From the IMG/VR virus record IMGVR_UViG_3300043602_000060, positions 1 through 20,262 of that record: 20,262 nucleotides of DNA; one strand, given 5' to 3'. Positions within the stretch are counted from its first letter, which is position 1; the number at the start of each line of letters is the position of its first letter. Positions 1 to 7,957 of this stretch are shown here, piece by piece. A program made the position numbers and the translations under genes. The stretch comes from a virus. The notes under the pieces are model-generated. The model was given only the letters and a program-made list of their open reading frames with translations, did no database searches and was not told the DNA's origin.

Positions 1-140
1 GTCTCTTGCTCGCGTGCGCGGACGCCAGGGAGGAACCCGGCAACGGCGCTGATGGTGGCCGCGCGGCCAGCCCCGCGAGCCTGCGCGATGTTCCCTTGGG
101 CTTCACCCTGACGAACGAGCAGATCGGAGATGCGCGACAT
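1..140 (-). CDS. Partial virion/ejection-type protein, N-terminus only
   Basis: An open frame starts at an ATG whose A and T are shared with the upstream TAA stop (TAATG) and runs off the left end of the window. The 46 visible residues begin MSRISDLLVRQGEAQGN and continue into an Ala/Gly/Arg-rich stretch and a hydrophobic FLPG segment. Its place as the third consecutive gene after the gp10-like gene, and its Gln/Ala-rich helical start, fit an internal ejection protein of a P22-like phage, but the family cannot be named from this fragment. The RISDLL start resembles motifs at the C-termini of the two preceding proteins. Confidence 0.6.
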   Translation of the reverse strand, partial: MSRISDLLVRQGEAQGNIAQARGAGRAATISAVAGFLPGVRAREQE

Positions 141-994
141 TACTGGGGCCTCGGACGGCGAGACAGAATCAGGTCAGACAGCCGGTATTGCTGGTCGAAG
201 TTGTCGTTCTTGTCTGTTCTCCCCATCGACCACAAATCTTGCCCGCGGCCCCACTGGTCGTTGACGTCAGTGCGGTTCTGATTCCACGAGGTGTCGGCAC
301 GGTTCGCCGCGAAGTTGCGGTTCACGTCCTCTCGGCGGAAGCCTTCGGTGTCCCACGCGCGATCATCAAGCTGGCCAGCGCGCCCGCGGTTCCAGTTGTC
401 GGAGAACGTCCCGTAATTCGTGCCGAACGTGTCGAGTTGGCGGCCGAATTCGTTGTTGAGTTCGCCCGAAAGCAAGCCGGCAGCGCGCTGGCCAAACTCT
501 TCGATGGGCGCGTTCGTGAATGTGAGCCCCCGTGCGGACGCCATGCGCGGGACGTTGCGCACGAGCTCTGAGATCCCGAACTTGTATGACGGGCTCTCCG
601 CAACCTTCGCCGGGTCGAAGCTGAATTGATCCGTGAACTGCGACGGCGCCGGGTTGCCACCGACGAGCGACGAGATCGACGGTCCCCGCGTGGCCGGCGC
701 GTAGGCGGTCGGCTCCTGCGGTTGCTGCTGCGGCAGTTCGTCGGCGTCCCAGCCCTGCCCGCCGCCAGTCCAATCCCGCCAGCCGTTCGAGCCGAACACG
801 TTGGCGCTCGTGGCGTCCGTGCCGATGCCCTGCTGCGTTCGTGCGTCACGGAACTGCGCTTCGAGCGGCTGCAGCACGCCCATGATGCGCGGGCTCACCG
901 TGCCGGTCGAACGGAACGCTTCGAGCTCCGGCGCGAGTTCCGGATTCGCCGCGATGGCCTGGTCGATGAAGGCGCTGAGCTGTTGCGGGTCCAT
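140..994 (-). CDS. Putative internal virion (ejection-type) protein with Asn/Asp/Arg/aromatic repeats
   Basis: This 284-residue protein is not recognised by family. It starts immediately after the upstream TGA (TGAATG) and ends in a TAATG overlap with the next gene, so it belongs to the tightly packed late operon. Residues 1-50 look helical and acidic, residues 65-110 are Gly/Gln/Pro-rich, and the last 80 residues are unusually rich in Asn, Asp, Arg and Trp. There the pattern R-x-D-x-N-x-x-[F/W] occurs three times at spacings of 20 and 18 residues. The C-terminus carries RLSDLI close to the stop. There is no signal peptide and no cysteine. In P22 the position downstream of gp10 is occupied by the needle and ejection proteins, so an internal virion role is inferred from position and composition only. 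Confidence 0.7.
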   Translation of the reverse strand: MDPQQLSAFIDQAIAANPELAPELEAFRSTGTVSPRIMGVLQPLEAQFRDARTQQGIGTDATSANVFGSNGWRDWTGGGQGWDADELPQQQPQEPTAYAPATRGPSISSLVGGNPAPSQFTDQFSFDPAKVAESPSYKFGISELVRNVPRMASARGLTFTNAPIEEFGQRAAGLLSGELNNEFGRQLDTFGTNYGTFSDNWNRGRAGQLDDRAWDTEGFRREDVNRNFAANRADTSWNQNRTDVNDQWGRGQDLWSMGRTDKNDNFDQQYRLSDLILSRRPRPQ

Positions 995-1702
995 TCAGTA
1001 CCTCACCAGATCGGACATGCGCGGTCGACGGCCGGCGTTCGGGCTCGGGAGGCGTCCGCTGGCCATGAGCGATTCAGCGGTAACTGGCGCCGGCGGTGGT
1101 TGACGAACCAGATCGGAGAGTCGAGCGACCGACTGCTGCCCGACCTGCGCATAGGGTTCAAAGAACCGCTGATCGTCGGCGTAGACGCCCTTTTCGAAGT
1201 CGAGCGCTTCGCGGACACCTTGGAGCTGTGCGTTCGCCGCATCGCGTGAGGCGTTCGCGTTCGTGCGTCCCGTGAGGTATTGCCCTGCGGCCTGCACGCC
1301 CTGCTGCACCAACGGGTTCGCGGCAAAGCGCGAGATGGTGTTCCAGATGCCGCCCCCAGCCGCGGCGGCCCCGCCCGCTGCCGTTCCAGCCCCAGCCGCG
1401 GCCGGCGCCGCACTCGCCGCCGTGCCCGCCGTACCGCCAGCCCCAAAGAGCGCGGGCGCATAAGCTGCGGCCACCGGCGCCGCGAGCACCCCGGCCGCCA
1501 GCTTCCAATCGAACGCGGGTCCGACTTCGCTGATCTGGCCCGTAGGTCCGACCTGATATTTCTGCGTGTCGAACGAGGGATCGACGCCGCGCCATGTGCG
1601 CTGCCGCTCGAGCGCGTTCCGCACACCACCACGAAGGCCGCCACCCTGCGTGCTGTAGGGCCGTTGCGTGCCGCGCGGGTCGGTCCACATGTCCTGCGCC
1701 AT
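995..1702 (-). CDS. Putative ejection/membrane-penetrating virion protein with Ala/Gly-rich core
   Basis: A 235-residue protein whose ATG overlaps the upstream TAA (TAATG). The N-terminal 60 residues are polar and contain no signal peptide. Residues about 66-120 are almost entirely Ala and Gly with some Val, Leu and Thr, a low-complexity hydrophobic stretch that could insert into or cross a membrane. A helical Gln/Ala-rich part follows, then a Pro-rich tail. RLSDLV (residues 194-199) and RMSDLV (228-233, nearly at the C-terminus) are two copies of a short motif also found in the next two proteins. Hydrophobic Ala/Gly segments are common in podovirus DNA-ejection proteins, and the position after the gp10-like gene agrees. 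No specific P22 gene can be assigned. Confidence 0.7.
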   Translation of the reverse strand: MAQDMWTDPRGTQRPYSTQGGGLRGGVRNALERQRTWRGVDPSFDTQKYQVGPTGQISEVGPAFDWKLAAGVLAAPVAAAYAPALFGAGGTAGTAASAAPAAAGAGTAAGGAAAAGGGIWNTISRFAANPLVQQGVQAAGQYLTGRTNANASRDAANAQLQGVREALDFEKGVYADDQRFFEPYAQVGQQSVARLSDLVRQPPPAPVTAESLMASGRLPSPNAGRRPRMSDLVRY

Positions 1703-2160
1703 TAATTCACCTCGAACGTGATCACGCCTTCAACGGCGCGCAGATCGGTGAACGCTGCACCGTCCAGCCGGGTAATCGTGATGGTGGACGCCCCAGCCGT
1801 CACCCGCGCCTTGCCGACCGCGAACGTCCCGTTGTCATCGACCATCACGAGATTCGTCATGCTCCGAGCGGCCGTGAGGTCCGCAGGAATCGCGACGGTG
1901 ACCGATGCGCCTGCGCCGGCGGTCGTCACGAGCACCAGCGCAACATCGAGCCGCTTCCCCATCAGGCAGTAGGCGAAGGTCGTCTGGTCGCCAGCCTGCA
2001 CCGTCCACGAGAAGTTCCCAGCCAGATACTCAACGGCTTTCCAGATGCCGTAGCCGCCTTTGAGGTAATCGAAGAAGGCGATGCGCCACGCACGCAAGAG
2101 CTTCCCTTTTTGATCCACCATCGGTTCGCGATCGAGAACCGCCAGCGTCTTGGCGTTCAC
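1702..2160 (-). CDS. Small virion-associated protein of unknown function, in the position of the P22 tail needle
   Basis: This 152-residue protein starts at a GTG overlapping the upstream TGA (GTGA), indicating translational coupling; Met14 is a possible later start. The N-terminus (REPMVDQKGKLLRAWRIAFFDYL) resembles a short lead-in seen at the start of many phage tail/virion proteins, where a 'valid/previous-part then W..FFDxL' pattern precedes a structural domain. Residues 60-152 are rich in Val, Thr and Ala and predicted to form beta strands. The gene follows the gp10-like gene, where P22 has the tail needle gp26, but there is no long trimeric coiled coil, so it is not called a needle. Family resemblance is from memory of typical sequences and is weak. 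Confidence 0.65.
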   Translation of the reverse strand: MNAKTLAVLDREPMVDQKGKLLRAWRIAFFDYLKGGYGIWKAVEYLAGNFSWTVQAGDQTTFAYCLMGKRLDVALVLVTTAGAGASVTVAIPADLTAARSMTNLVMVDDNGTFAVGKARVTAGASTITITRLDGAAFTDLRAVEGVITFEVN

Positions 2161-3599
2161 GCCGCACGGCCCATCACGAGATCGGCGCCAGAAAGCGCCC
2201 GCACGACGGACGACGTAATCACGAGCCGGTACACTCGCCCCTTGTGGCCGCTCTTCCCGAGCCGGCGCAGCTGCGCGACGTTGTCGAAGTCACCCTGCGC
2301 GCCCAGCGTGATCTCGAGCGGCGTGCTCCACGTCTTGCCGTCATCGTCGGACCAATCGACCGACCCGACGGGAGCGGGGACTGTCGCCGTACCGACGCCC
2401 ATCTGAAAATCGAACGTCAGCGTGTGATGCGTCCGGTTCTTCCCGACCGGCGGCGCGGCTCGGACGATGCGAATCACATCGCCGTCGTCGTCCAGATAGC
2501 TTTCGGAGAAGTCGTAGACCAGCCCGTCGCTGTGCGACCCGAGCAACTGGCGGCCGAACGCGGCGATGCACCCGAGCCCAAGGAACGCTTCCGACTGACC
2601 GAGCCCGGTATCCCAATGATCCCAATTCGTCCACAAGTCGGTCAGCTCGTCGTACACCCACGTGACGCCAGGCGACACGAACTGCAGGACGAAGAAGCTG
2701 TGCCCGCGCCACTCGATCGCGTACGCCTGCGCGTTGGCGATCTGCGTCTCGGTATAGCTCTTGAGCGCGGCGTCAACCGCGTGCGTACTGATTCGCTGCG
2801 GTCCGTACGACTGAAAACGCTCCACCACACGCGAGCCGCCCGACTGTGACAGGCTGTAGACGGTCCCCCGCAACAGGCACGAGCCAAAGGTCGCCGGTGA
2901 CCCGGACGGAATCACGACGTCCACGGGTTCCGCTGGGAAGCCGGGCGCGGCGGTGTAGCGCCACACTTCCGACCGCTGAACGCCACGCAGCCAGAGCTCC
3001 CCCACGTCTTCATCGACGAGCAGGCTGTTGATGTAGTCGCCCGTGTTCGACTTCTCGCCAATGTCCACCGTCGCGTACGAGGTTCCGACGTACAGGTCGG
3101 ACAAATGGAACGTGACCCCGTTGCGCGTCAACCAGACGAAGTGCCCTTTCCAGAACACGACCTGAATCACGTTCGCCGGGAACTGCGGGTCGGCAATCGC
3201 CGTGAGCGTGTTCGCGCCCAGGTTAAAGATGAATCCCACGCCAGCGGAGGCAATCGCGATCTCCCCGACCTGTGGCCCGTTGTAGGCCAATGAGGCCGGC
3301 TTGCCGTCGTCGACCAACTGCCCGGCTGTCCCACGGAGCGTGACCGTCCAGTTGCTATTCAGTTCGTAGAGATCCGGCCCTGAGACGATGAAGAAGCGGC
3401 CGTTCGCTTCGATGAAGCCGCGCCACGGACCCACACCGGCGGTGAACTTCTGCAACAACCCTGGCCGCGCAACGTACCCAAGGTCGGTCTTCGACTGGCC
3501 GCCGCTCGTCAGTTCGGGAATCCAGTTTCGGCACTCTTCGGAGCCGATCACCGACTGCGGATGCTTAAAGGCCGGCCCTACAAATCCAAAGGGCGGCAT
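2157..3599 (-). CDS. P22 gp10-like packaged-DNA stabilisation (tail hub/connector) protein
   Basis: The 480-residue product matches the length of P22 gp10 (about 472) and its character: an N-terminal MPPFGFVGPAFKH segment, an RNWIPE motif typical of these proteins, then long beta-rich repeats with propeller-like LYEL, VFWKGHFVWL and VYDELTDLWTNW stretches. In P22, gp10 binds below gp4 on the connector and helps keep packaged DNA in the head and attach the tail. The gene starts with a TGATG junction (ATG sharing its A with the stop of the gp4-like gene) and ends in a GTGA overlap with the next gene. The order gp4-like then gp10-like is exactly that of P22. No signal peptide. Confidence 0.82.
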   Translation of the reverse strand: MPPFGFVGPAFKHPQSVIGSEECRNWIPELTSGGQSKTDLGYVARPGLLQKFTAGVGPWRGFIEANGRFFIVSGPDLYELNSNWTVTLRGTAGQLVDDGKPASLAYNGPQVGEIAIASAGVGFIFNLGANTLTAIADPQFPANVIQVVFWKGHFVWLTRNGVTFHLSDLYVGTSYATVDIGEKSNTGDYINSLLVDEDVGELWLRGVQRSEVWRYTAAPGFPAEPVDVVIPSGSPATFGSCLLRGTVYSLSQSGGSRVVERFQSYGPQRISTHAVDAALKSYTETQIANAQAYAIEWRGHSFFVLQFVSPGVTWVYDELTDLWTNWDHWDTGLGQSEAFLGLGCIAAFGRQLLGSHSDGLVYDFSESYLDDDGDVIRIVRAAPPVGKNRTHHTLTFDFQMGVGTATVPAPVGSVDWSDDDGKTWSTPLEITLGAQGDFDNVAQLRRLGKSGHKGRVYRLVITSSVVRALSGADLVMGRAA

Positions 3600-4336
3600 C
3601 AGCGCACCATCCCGGTGTCAATATCGAACGTGCCACCACCAACGAGCATCGGGGAGTTAGAGCGCTTCGTGTCGCGCGGCGTCGCGTTCTTGAAGGTGCG
3701 CTTCAGATGCGCCGCACGATTCACCAACCGTGGCGACACGACGGCGGCCGGATACTGGTCGGCGAGGTCGAGCGCGAGGTTCTTCCGCAACGTCAGCGCG
3801 AGGCCGGACGGCATCACAACATCGTCCGCCAGCGTGAACGTTGAAATCTGCCCACCGAGCGTGTAGAGCACGAGCTGTGTCGTCCCGACGTTCGGAATCG
3901 GCAGCGGGTAGATCGTCCCGTAGCCAGACGCGTCGTTGCCGCGGCTGTACCAGGCGGCGGCCGACAGCGACGCTTGCTGAGTCTTATCCGGCCACTGCGC
4001 ATACTCGAGATCCGTCAAGAGCGGCAACGGCACTTGCTGCGGCGGCGAGGCGGCGGTGTCGAGAATCAGTCCGGCCGCGAAGATGGACGCCGGCCGCGGA
4101 ATGTTGATGCTCGCGCCTGACCCGACGGTGTAACTGGCCGTGCCGTTCGCCAGCGTCTTCGCGGTTCGGACGAGCGTGTAGAGCATCCCCGGCTCGATCC
4201 CGAGCGCATCCGCCAGCAGATTCAGCGCAACCAAACCATCCTCAGATTCACTCGGCTTCGGGCTCTGGCCGTCGGCCAGGACGCCGATGTCGAGCATCGC
4301 GCCGCGGATCAAGGCATCGGCCGTGGTGGTAATCAT
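3599..4336 (-). CDS. P22 gp4-like head-to-tail connector (tail accessory factor)
   Basis: The 245-residue protein begins MITTTADALIRGAMLDIGVLADG, a pattern characteristic of the P22 gp4-type connector: a helical start, then GVLA(D/E)G, a second helix with LNLLADALG, then ASYTVGSGA and NIPRPASI beta segments, later an IYPLPIPN strand and an LADQYPAAVV helix near the C-terminus. These proteins form the dodecameric ring under the portal. It is longer than P22 gp4 (166 residues), but such longer homologues are common. The ATG overlaps the stop of the secreted-protein gene before it (ATGA), and the stop overlaps the gp10-like start, so the three are translationally linked. Confidence 0.8.
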   Translation of the reverse strand: MITTTADALIRGAMLDIGVLADGQSPKPSESEDGLVALNLLADALGIEPGMLYTLVRTAKTLANGTASYTVGSGASINIPRPASIFAAGLILDTAASPPQQVPLPLLTDLEYAQWPDKTQQASLSAAAWYSRGNDASGYGTIYPLPIPNVGTTQLVLYTLGGQISTFTLADDVVMPSGLALTLRKNLALDLADQYPAAVVSPRLVNRAAHLKRTFKNATPRDTKRSNSPMLVGGGTFDIDTGMVR

Positions 4337-5244
4337 GGCTTCTTCACCACCGCCGTGCAGCCGCGGTCATCCATCACCGTCAGGACGTGCTTACCGTCCG
4401 CGCGCCACTCGAGTGTTTCCTTGAGCCACTTTCGAGTACCAACCCCGAACGTCACGGTACGCGTCCCGGTGTTCGACGTGGGCCACTTCACGCCGCTGAC
4501 GACGAGCGGGCTGCTCACACAGACGTCCACCGGCGGCACAGGGGCAGGCGTCGGCGTGGGAACTGGCGCCGCCGCGCACGCGGGAACCGAGGCGCCAACG
4601 GACTTCCACTTCGTAACCTCGTCCCACTTGCGCCAGCTGGCAAACCTCGCGTCGTACACGTGCGTCACGCCGCCAGGGAACACGTACTTCGTGCCAGCCG
4701 CGCCAGGCAGCGCCGCACCGCCAGGCATGGAATACGCGCCGTCGCGAAGCGTCCACCCAGAGGACAGCGCCCAGACGTGCCCGAGCGCGTCCGTCCCGCC
4801 TGAGACCTCGGTGCACGCACTCGCAGGCGTCGGTGGTGCCGGAGCGGGCGCGGGAACTGGTGTCGGAGCAGGAGCTGGCGCCGGCAGTGCACCAGCCTGC
4901 ACCGTCAGGACCGGCGTGCGCGACGATTCCACACCGTTGACGTAGACAGCCGCTTGCAACGCATGAGCGCCAGCCGTGAGCGTCACGTTGACCGTCCCGT
5001 CAAAGAGGGACAAGCCCGCCGCGTTCGGCCCCCGTGCGAGCGCCAGGGCTTCCCTCGGCCTGGCTGTGCCGTCCACGATCAGTACGCCGTCGGTTGGTGA
5101 GCCCTCCGCGCAGATCTGCATCCGGTAGGCCACGCCCGGTGTCACCGTCTGCATCGTCAGCCATGACGTGTCGCAGGGATGACTTTGCGCGACAGCAGAT
5201 GACACCAGCGACAGGCAGAAGACCGCGATCAGGGCGACTCTCAT
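4333..5244 (-). CDS. Secreted multidomain protein with Sec signal peptide and Pro-rich linkers
   Basis: I choose ATG at 5244 (MRVALIAVF) rather than the GTG three codons earlier, because it begins a clean signal peptide: positive residue, hydrophobic core, then SSAVA-Q. The mature protein has a beta-sandwich-like domain (about residues 20-115), a linker of alternating Pro and Ala (about 117-138), a second domain with several Trp residues (SSGWTLRDGAY, SWRKWDEVTKW), another Pro/Thr linker, and a C-terminal domain ending VVKKP. It has six cysteines in the mature part. The frame is 303 residues. No enzyme motif is recognised; a cell-surface or extracellular adhesive/binding role is only a guess. 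Its end overlaps the gp4-like start, so it is co-translated with a connector gene. Confidence 0.72.
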   Translation of the reverse strand: MRVALIAVFCLSLVSSAVAQSHPCDTSWLTMQTVTPGVAYRMQICAEGSPTDGVLIVDGTARPREALALARGPNAAGLSLFDGTVNVTLTAGAHALQAAVYVNGVESSRTPVLTVQAGALPAPAPAPTPVPAPAPAPPTPASACTEVSGGTDALGHVWALSSGWTLRDGAYSMPGGAALPGAAGTKYVFPGGVTHVYDARFASWRKWDEVTKWKSVGASVPACAAAPVPTPTPAPVPPVDVCVSSPLVVSGVKWPTSNTGTRTVTFGVGTRKWLKETLEWRADGKHVLTVMDDRGCTAVVKKP

Positions 5245-5288
5245 GCTGCACACCGTTGCAGAGCGGTTTGGAGGTAGAATCCGGCGCT

Positions 5289-5435
5289 ATGACTAAGCCT
5301 GTGAGAGTGCTGATTATCGGAGCCCTGATTCTGTTTGGGGCCGCCGTGGCAGCGAGATCCATTCCCTATGATCGGTGTGTCTACATGGCCACTGATTACA
5401 GCTCTGAGCCACAGCCGTTTTGCGGCGGACGCTAA
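5289..5435 (+). CDS. Possible 48-residue membrane/secreted peptide on the opposite strand
   Basis: In the 196-bp gap between two minus-strand genes, a plus-strand frame starts at ATG 5289. It encodes a basic N-terminus (MTKPVR), a hydrophobic segment (residues 6-22) and a short polar tail with two cysteines, ending QPFCGGR. A GGAGGT sequence lies upstream, though about 13 bases away, longer than ideal. TAGAAT just before the start could be a -10 box with no convincing -35. No better minus-strand candidate fills the gap. It could be a signal-peptide or single-pass membrane peptide similar in style to the adjacent secreted proteins. Coding status is uncertain, since short frames of this length arise by chance. 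Confidence 0.4.
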   Translation: MTKPVRVLIIGALILFGAAVAARSIPYDRCVYMATDYSSEPQPFCGGR

Positions 5436-5440
5436 GGCGC

Positions 5441-6142
5441 TCAACACCCAACTCCAAGTAAGCTGAACGTCTTCGGGCACGTCGCGCCACCGCCCCCACC
5501 GAGATCGCCACCGTCGAACTCGTCGATAAATGAGCTTGGTCCCACAAACGTGAACACCACGAATCCCACCGCGCCGCTGGTGATGGGAGAGGAGGAATCG
5601 GCATAAGCCGACCCAGCCGCTGAGCCGTTTTTCAACGCTTGGATGGAGGACGTGGCTCCACCCGTGCATTCAATGCGAATGACATCGAGTTCAGCCGCCG
5701 TGACTCCGGTATCATCTACCTTTGTTGGCGTGCCAGCGACGTATTTGTAGATGACGATCTCTCTCGCGGGGGTCTCATTGGAATCCACGTAGGCCACATA
5801 CATCGTCTGCGCCCCGGACGCGATGCGACACGCAGGCCCAGCGATGATGCTTCCCCCGCCAACACCATCGGCATAGACCTTCACCTGGGCGTATTGATCG
5901 TCAGTGACCATGTTCGCTGACCAATACGCGCCGCTGACGGTGTTCGTGGGGTTCCCCTGCACGATACCGCTCGTTCGATCCGGTGTGCCGAGTCCCGTGA
6001 TCGCCGTCCAGTTGCCACTCAAGGCGCCAGTCCCGGCGAAGGCATCGGTGTAACTGGCCGCGTGCAGCACCACCGACAGGGGCGCCAGGCTCAGCCCGAG
6101 AACAACCGCGACGATCAGGAGATGGCGAAGCGCACGCGGCAT
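5441..6142 (-). CDS. Secreted concanavalin A/LamG-like lectin-fold protein
   Basis: The 233-residue product has an N-terminal signal sequence (residues 1-29, hydrophobic core LLIVAVVLGLSLAPLSVVL, cleavage near HAA). The body looks like a LamG/concanavalin A-type jelly roll: a D-x-F-x-G start with LSGNWT, then a QYAQVKVY strand, GPACRIASG, VIYKYVAG, IRIECTGG and a final ITSGAVGFVVF strand. Such folds often bind glycans. A Gly-rich linker (GGDLGGGGG) and a short Cys-containing tail CPKTFSLLGVGC end the protein. It has four cysteines. The ATG follows the upstream TAA with no gap (TAAATG), with GGGGA as a possible ribosome binding site inside the upstream gene. Ligand and location are unknown. 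Confidence 0.72.
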   Translation of the reverse strand: MPRALRHLLIVAVVLGLSLAPLSVVLHAASYTDAFAGTGALSGNWTAITGLGTPDRTSGIVQGNPTNTVSGAYWSANMVTDDQYAQVKVYADGVGGGSIIAGPACRIASGAQTMYVAYVDSNETPAREIVIYKYVAGTPTKVDDTGVTAAELDVIRIECTGGATSSIQALKNGSAAGSAYADSSSPITSGAVGFVVFTFVGPSSFIDEFDGGDLGGGGGATCPKTFSLLGVGC

Positions 6143-7948
6143 TTAGGGCGTCCCCATCTGAAAGCAGTGAATCCGCGTCGGGAGCGGCGTGCCGTACCAC
6201 AAACTCGGTGAGGGCATCAGGACGGCGAGGGTGTTATTCGGCCCACACGCCGAATGCCGATACATGAACGTCGCGCCAGCAGGACCATGCAGCGCGGATG
6301 CGGACACCAATCGAACCGTCATGTTCGTGTCGGTGAGGCCATCAAATTCCGGCGCAATGTCGCCGCAGCTCTGGCCCGAGCACGCATCAAACACGGTGGA
6401 GCTGATGTTCTCGTGAATCGTGAATCCCGAGCGCAAGTCGGCGGTGGACCCTCCGTAGGTGATGACTTGATTCAGAAGGCCGTTTGCCTCCGTGAATATT
6501 GGGGGCGTGGGAAACGTGAACCGAAACCGATCGGAGGTCGCGTTAATCGCGATCGTGACCCCGGTGTATTCGTAGACCTTAAACGGCACTTCGTTGTAGT
6601 CCAGTCCGCCATACTGAATCTCTACGTTGCTGTCGTACTCGATTTCCGTCGAAGGGTTGCGAGTGCCAGCGTAGGTCTCCGCATACTTCAGGGGATCAAG
6701 GCAGGCAAAGGAATGCCGACTCTTATCCTGCTGAACCGCCGCAGCGATGTATGCCCCCGCCGTGCTGTAGGTGATGAGATGTAGGATGCAGTGCTGCGCG
6801 CCCGTATCGACCCACACCGCCGCGTTGATCTGATTCGTCAGCAGACCGTCATGTAGGGTCCACCCCCCGGCGCCACCGATGCCAGCCCCGCAATCTTTAT
6901 CGGACGTGTGATTCGCAACGAGGTCGCCGATGAACGCGGGTTGTGGAAGCCTGTGGGTGGTGTCGGGACAGCCAGGGACAACATTGACCGCCACGGGCTT
7001 AAAATTTGCCGAAATGTTCTCAATCTCTGTTCCGTTTGGTTGCCCGGTCGGAAGATTCAGGACAATAGCCGTGGGATCGGTGCTGAATCCATGGAGGCTG
7101 TGGTTGCCACCGCCATAGAGCATGTGCCGCTTGCCCTCAAAGTGGGCGTCAGCAAACCACGTCGGGACTTGGAGAATGGGGCCGTCGCTCTGCTTGTGGC
7201 CGCGATCCTCGAACGCATACGCGGCCTGCGCCGTGCAACTCGATGACCCGCGCGTGCAGTAGGCAAGAACGGGCTTGCCGCCCGAATCGTCGGAATACGT
7301 CCCCACGCTCCACGTAAACCACACATTGGAGCCAACAGCGAGCATCCCGTTCGGCCCGGCACAACATCCACCGTTCAGCAGATCGCCGTTGAGATCAACC
7401 CTGAGCGCCCCAAGGGGATACCCGTAATACTCTTCCAGCGTGGCAGTCGGGTAGTGGCCCGCTGTCGGCGATGACGCGAAATCATCACAGCGGAACTTGT
7501 AGAGGAATCCTGATTGCCCGGCCGTACTGGAGTTCTGCGCCGTCGCGATGAAGTGCCCAACGCCGTCTTCGACGATATGCCCGAAGCCAGCCACGTTCGT
7601 ATAGCCGCCGGTCATGCCGTGGCTCGTGTAAGTCAGTCCGGCAGAGAACGGCTGCAAATCAAGTGGGAGCTCGCAACTCCCGAGATAGGTGATGTCGGTA
7701 TTGACATCGATCAGCGTGCGGGCGCCGGCGCCTGGCTCCTCTTCGTCGCCACCACCACCGCCAGGAGGTGCTGCGGTCCGACCGCGAAGACGGAGCCTGC
7801 CCTGTCCAGCCTCGAAGACGCGGCTTTGCTTCAACGTGCGCTGGATCTTGTCTCCAGCACGAAGGTGCTCAAGTGCTTGCGCGCCAACAGGCGCCGCACT
7901 TAACAGGAGCGCGCATGCGACGGCGAGAATAGATAGCAAGCGTTTCAT
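6143..7948 (-). CDS. Large secreted Cys-rich protein, possibly beta-propeller-like
   Basis: At 601 residues this is the largest protein of the secreted block. It has a classical signal peptide (MKRLLSILAVACALLLSAAPVGA, Gln at +1). A basic segment (residues 27-60) and a linker with five Gly and an acidic run (about 64-80) precede a long beta-rich region. Repeating segments such as GMLAVGSNVWFTW, HMLYGGGNHSLHG and AAVWVDTGAQHC suggest a propeller-like fold, but I cannot assign a family or active site. The mature part has fourteen cysteines, fitting an oxidising compartment. The start lies nine bases after the previous stop and no good Shine-Dalgarno is visible. It could be a surface-binding or glycan-processing protein; function unproven. 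Confidence 0.72.
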   Translation of the reverse strand: MKRLLSILAVACALLLSAAPVGAQALEHLRAGDKIQRTLKQSRVFEAGQGRLRLRGRTAAPPGGGGGDEEEPGAGARTLIDVNTDITYLGSCELPLDLQPFSAGLTYTSHGMTGGYTNVAGFGHIVEDGVGHFIATAQNSSTAGQSGFLYKFRCDDFASSPTAGHYPTATLEEYYGYPLGALRVDLNGDLLNGGCCAGPNGMLAVGSNVWFTWSVGTYSDDSGGKPVLAYCTRGSSSCTAQAAYAFEDRGHKQSDGPILQVPTWFADAHFEGKRHMLYGGGNHSLHGFSTDPTAIVLNLPTGQPNGTEIENISANFKPVAVNVVPGCPDTTHRLPQPAFIGDLVANHTSDKDCGAGIGGAGGWTLHDGLLTNQINAAVWVDTGAQHCILHLITYSTAGAYIAAAVQQDKSRHSFACLDPLKYAETYAGTRNPSTEIEYDSNVEIQYGGLDYNEVPFKVYEYTGVTIAINATSDRFRFTFPTPPIFTEANGLLNQVITYGGSTADLRSGFTIHENISSTVFDACSGQSCGDIAPEFDGLTDTNMTVRLVSASALHGPAGATFMYRHSACGPNNTLAVLMPSPSLWYGTPLPTRIHCFQMGTP

Positions 7949-7957
7949 GGGTTCTGA

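Noticed and set aside
1594-2406. A 270-residue plus-strand frame over the small virion gene and gp10-like gene
   Set aside because: Antisense to supported minus-strand genes, with Arg-rich shadow composition and no recognisable domain.
5000-5669. Minus-strand frames spanning the gap around 5245-5440
   Set aside because: They overlap two well-supported secreted-protein genes in other frames and have no signal or domain.
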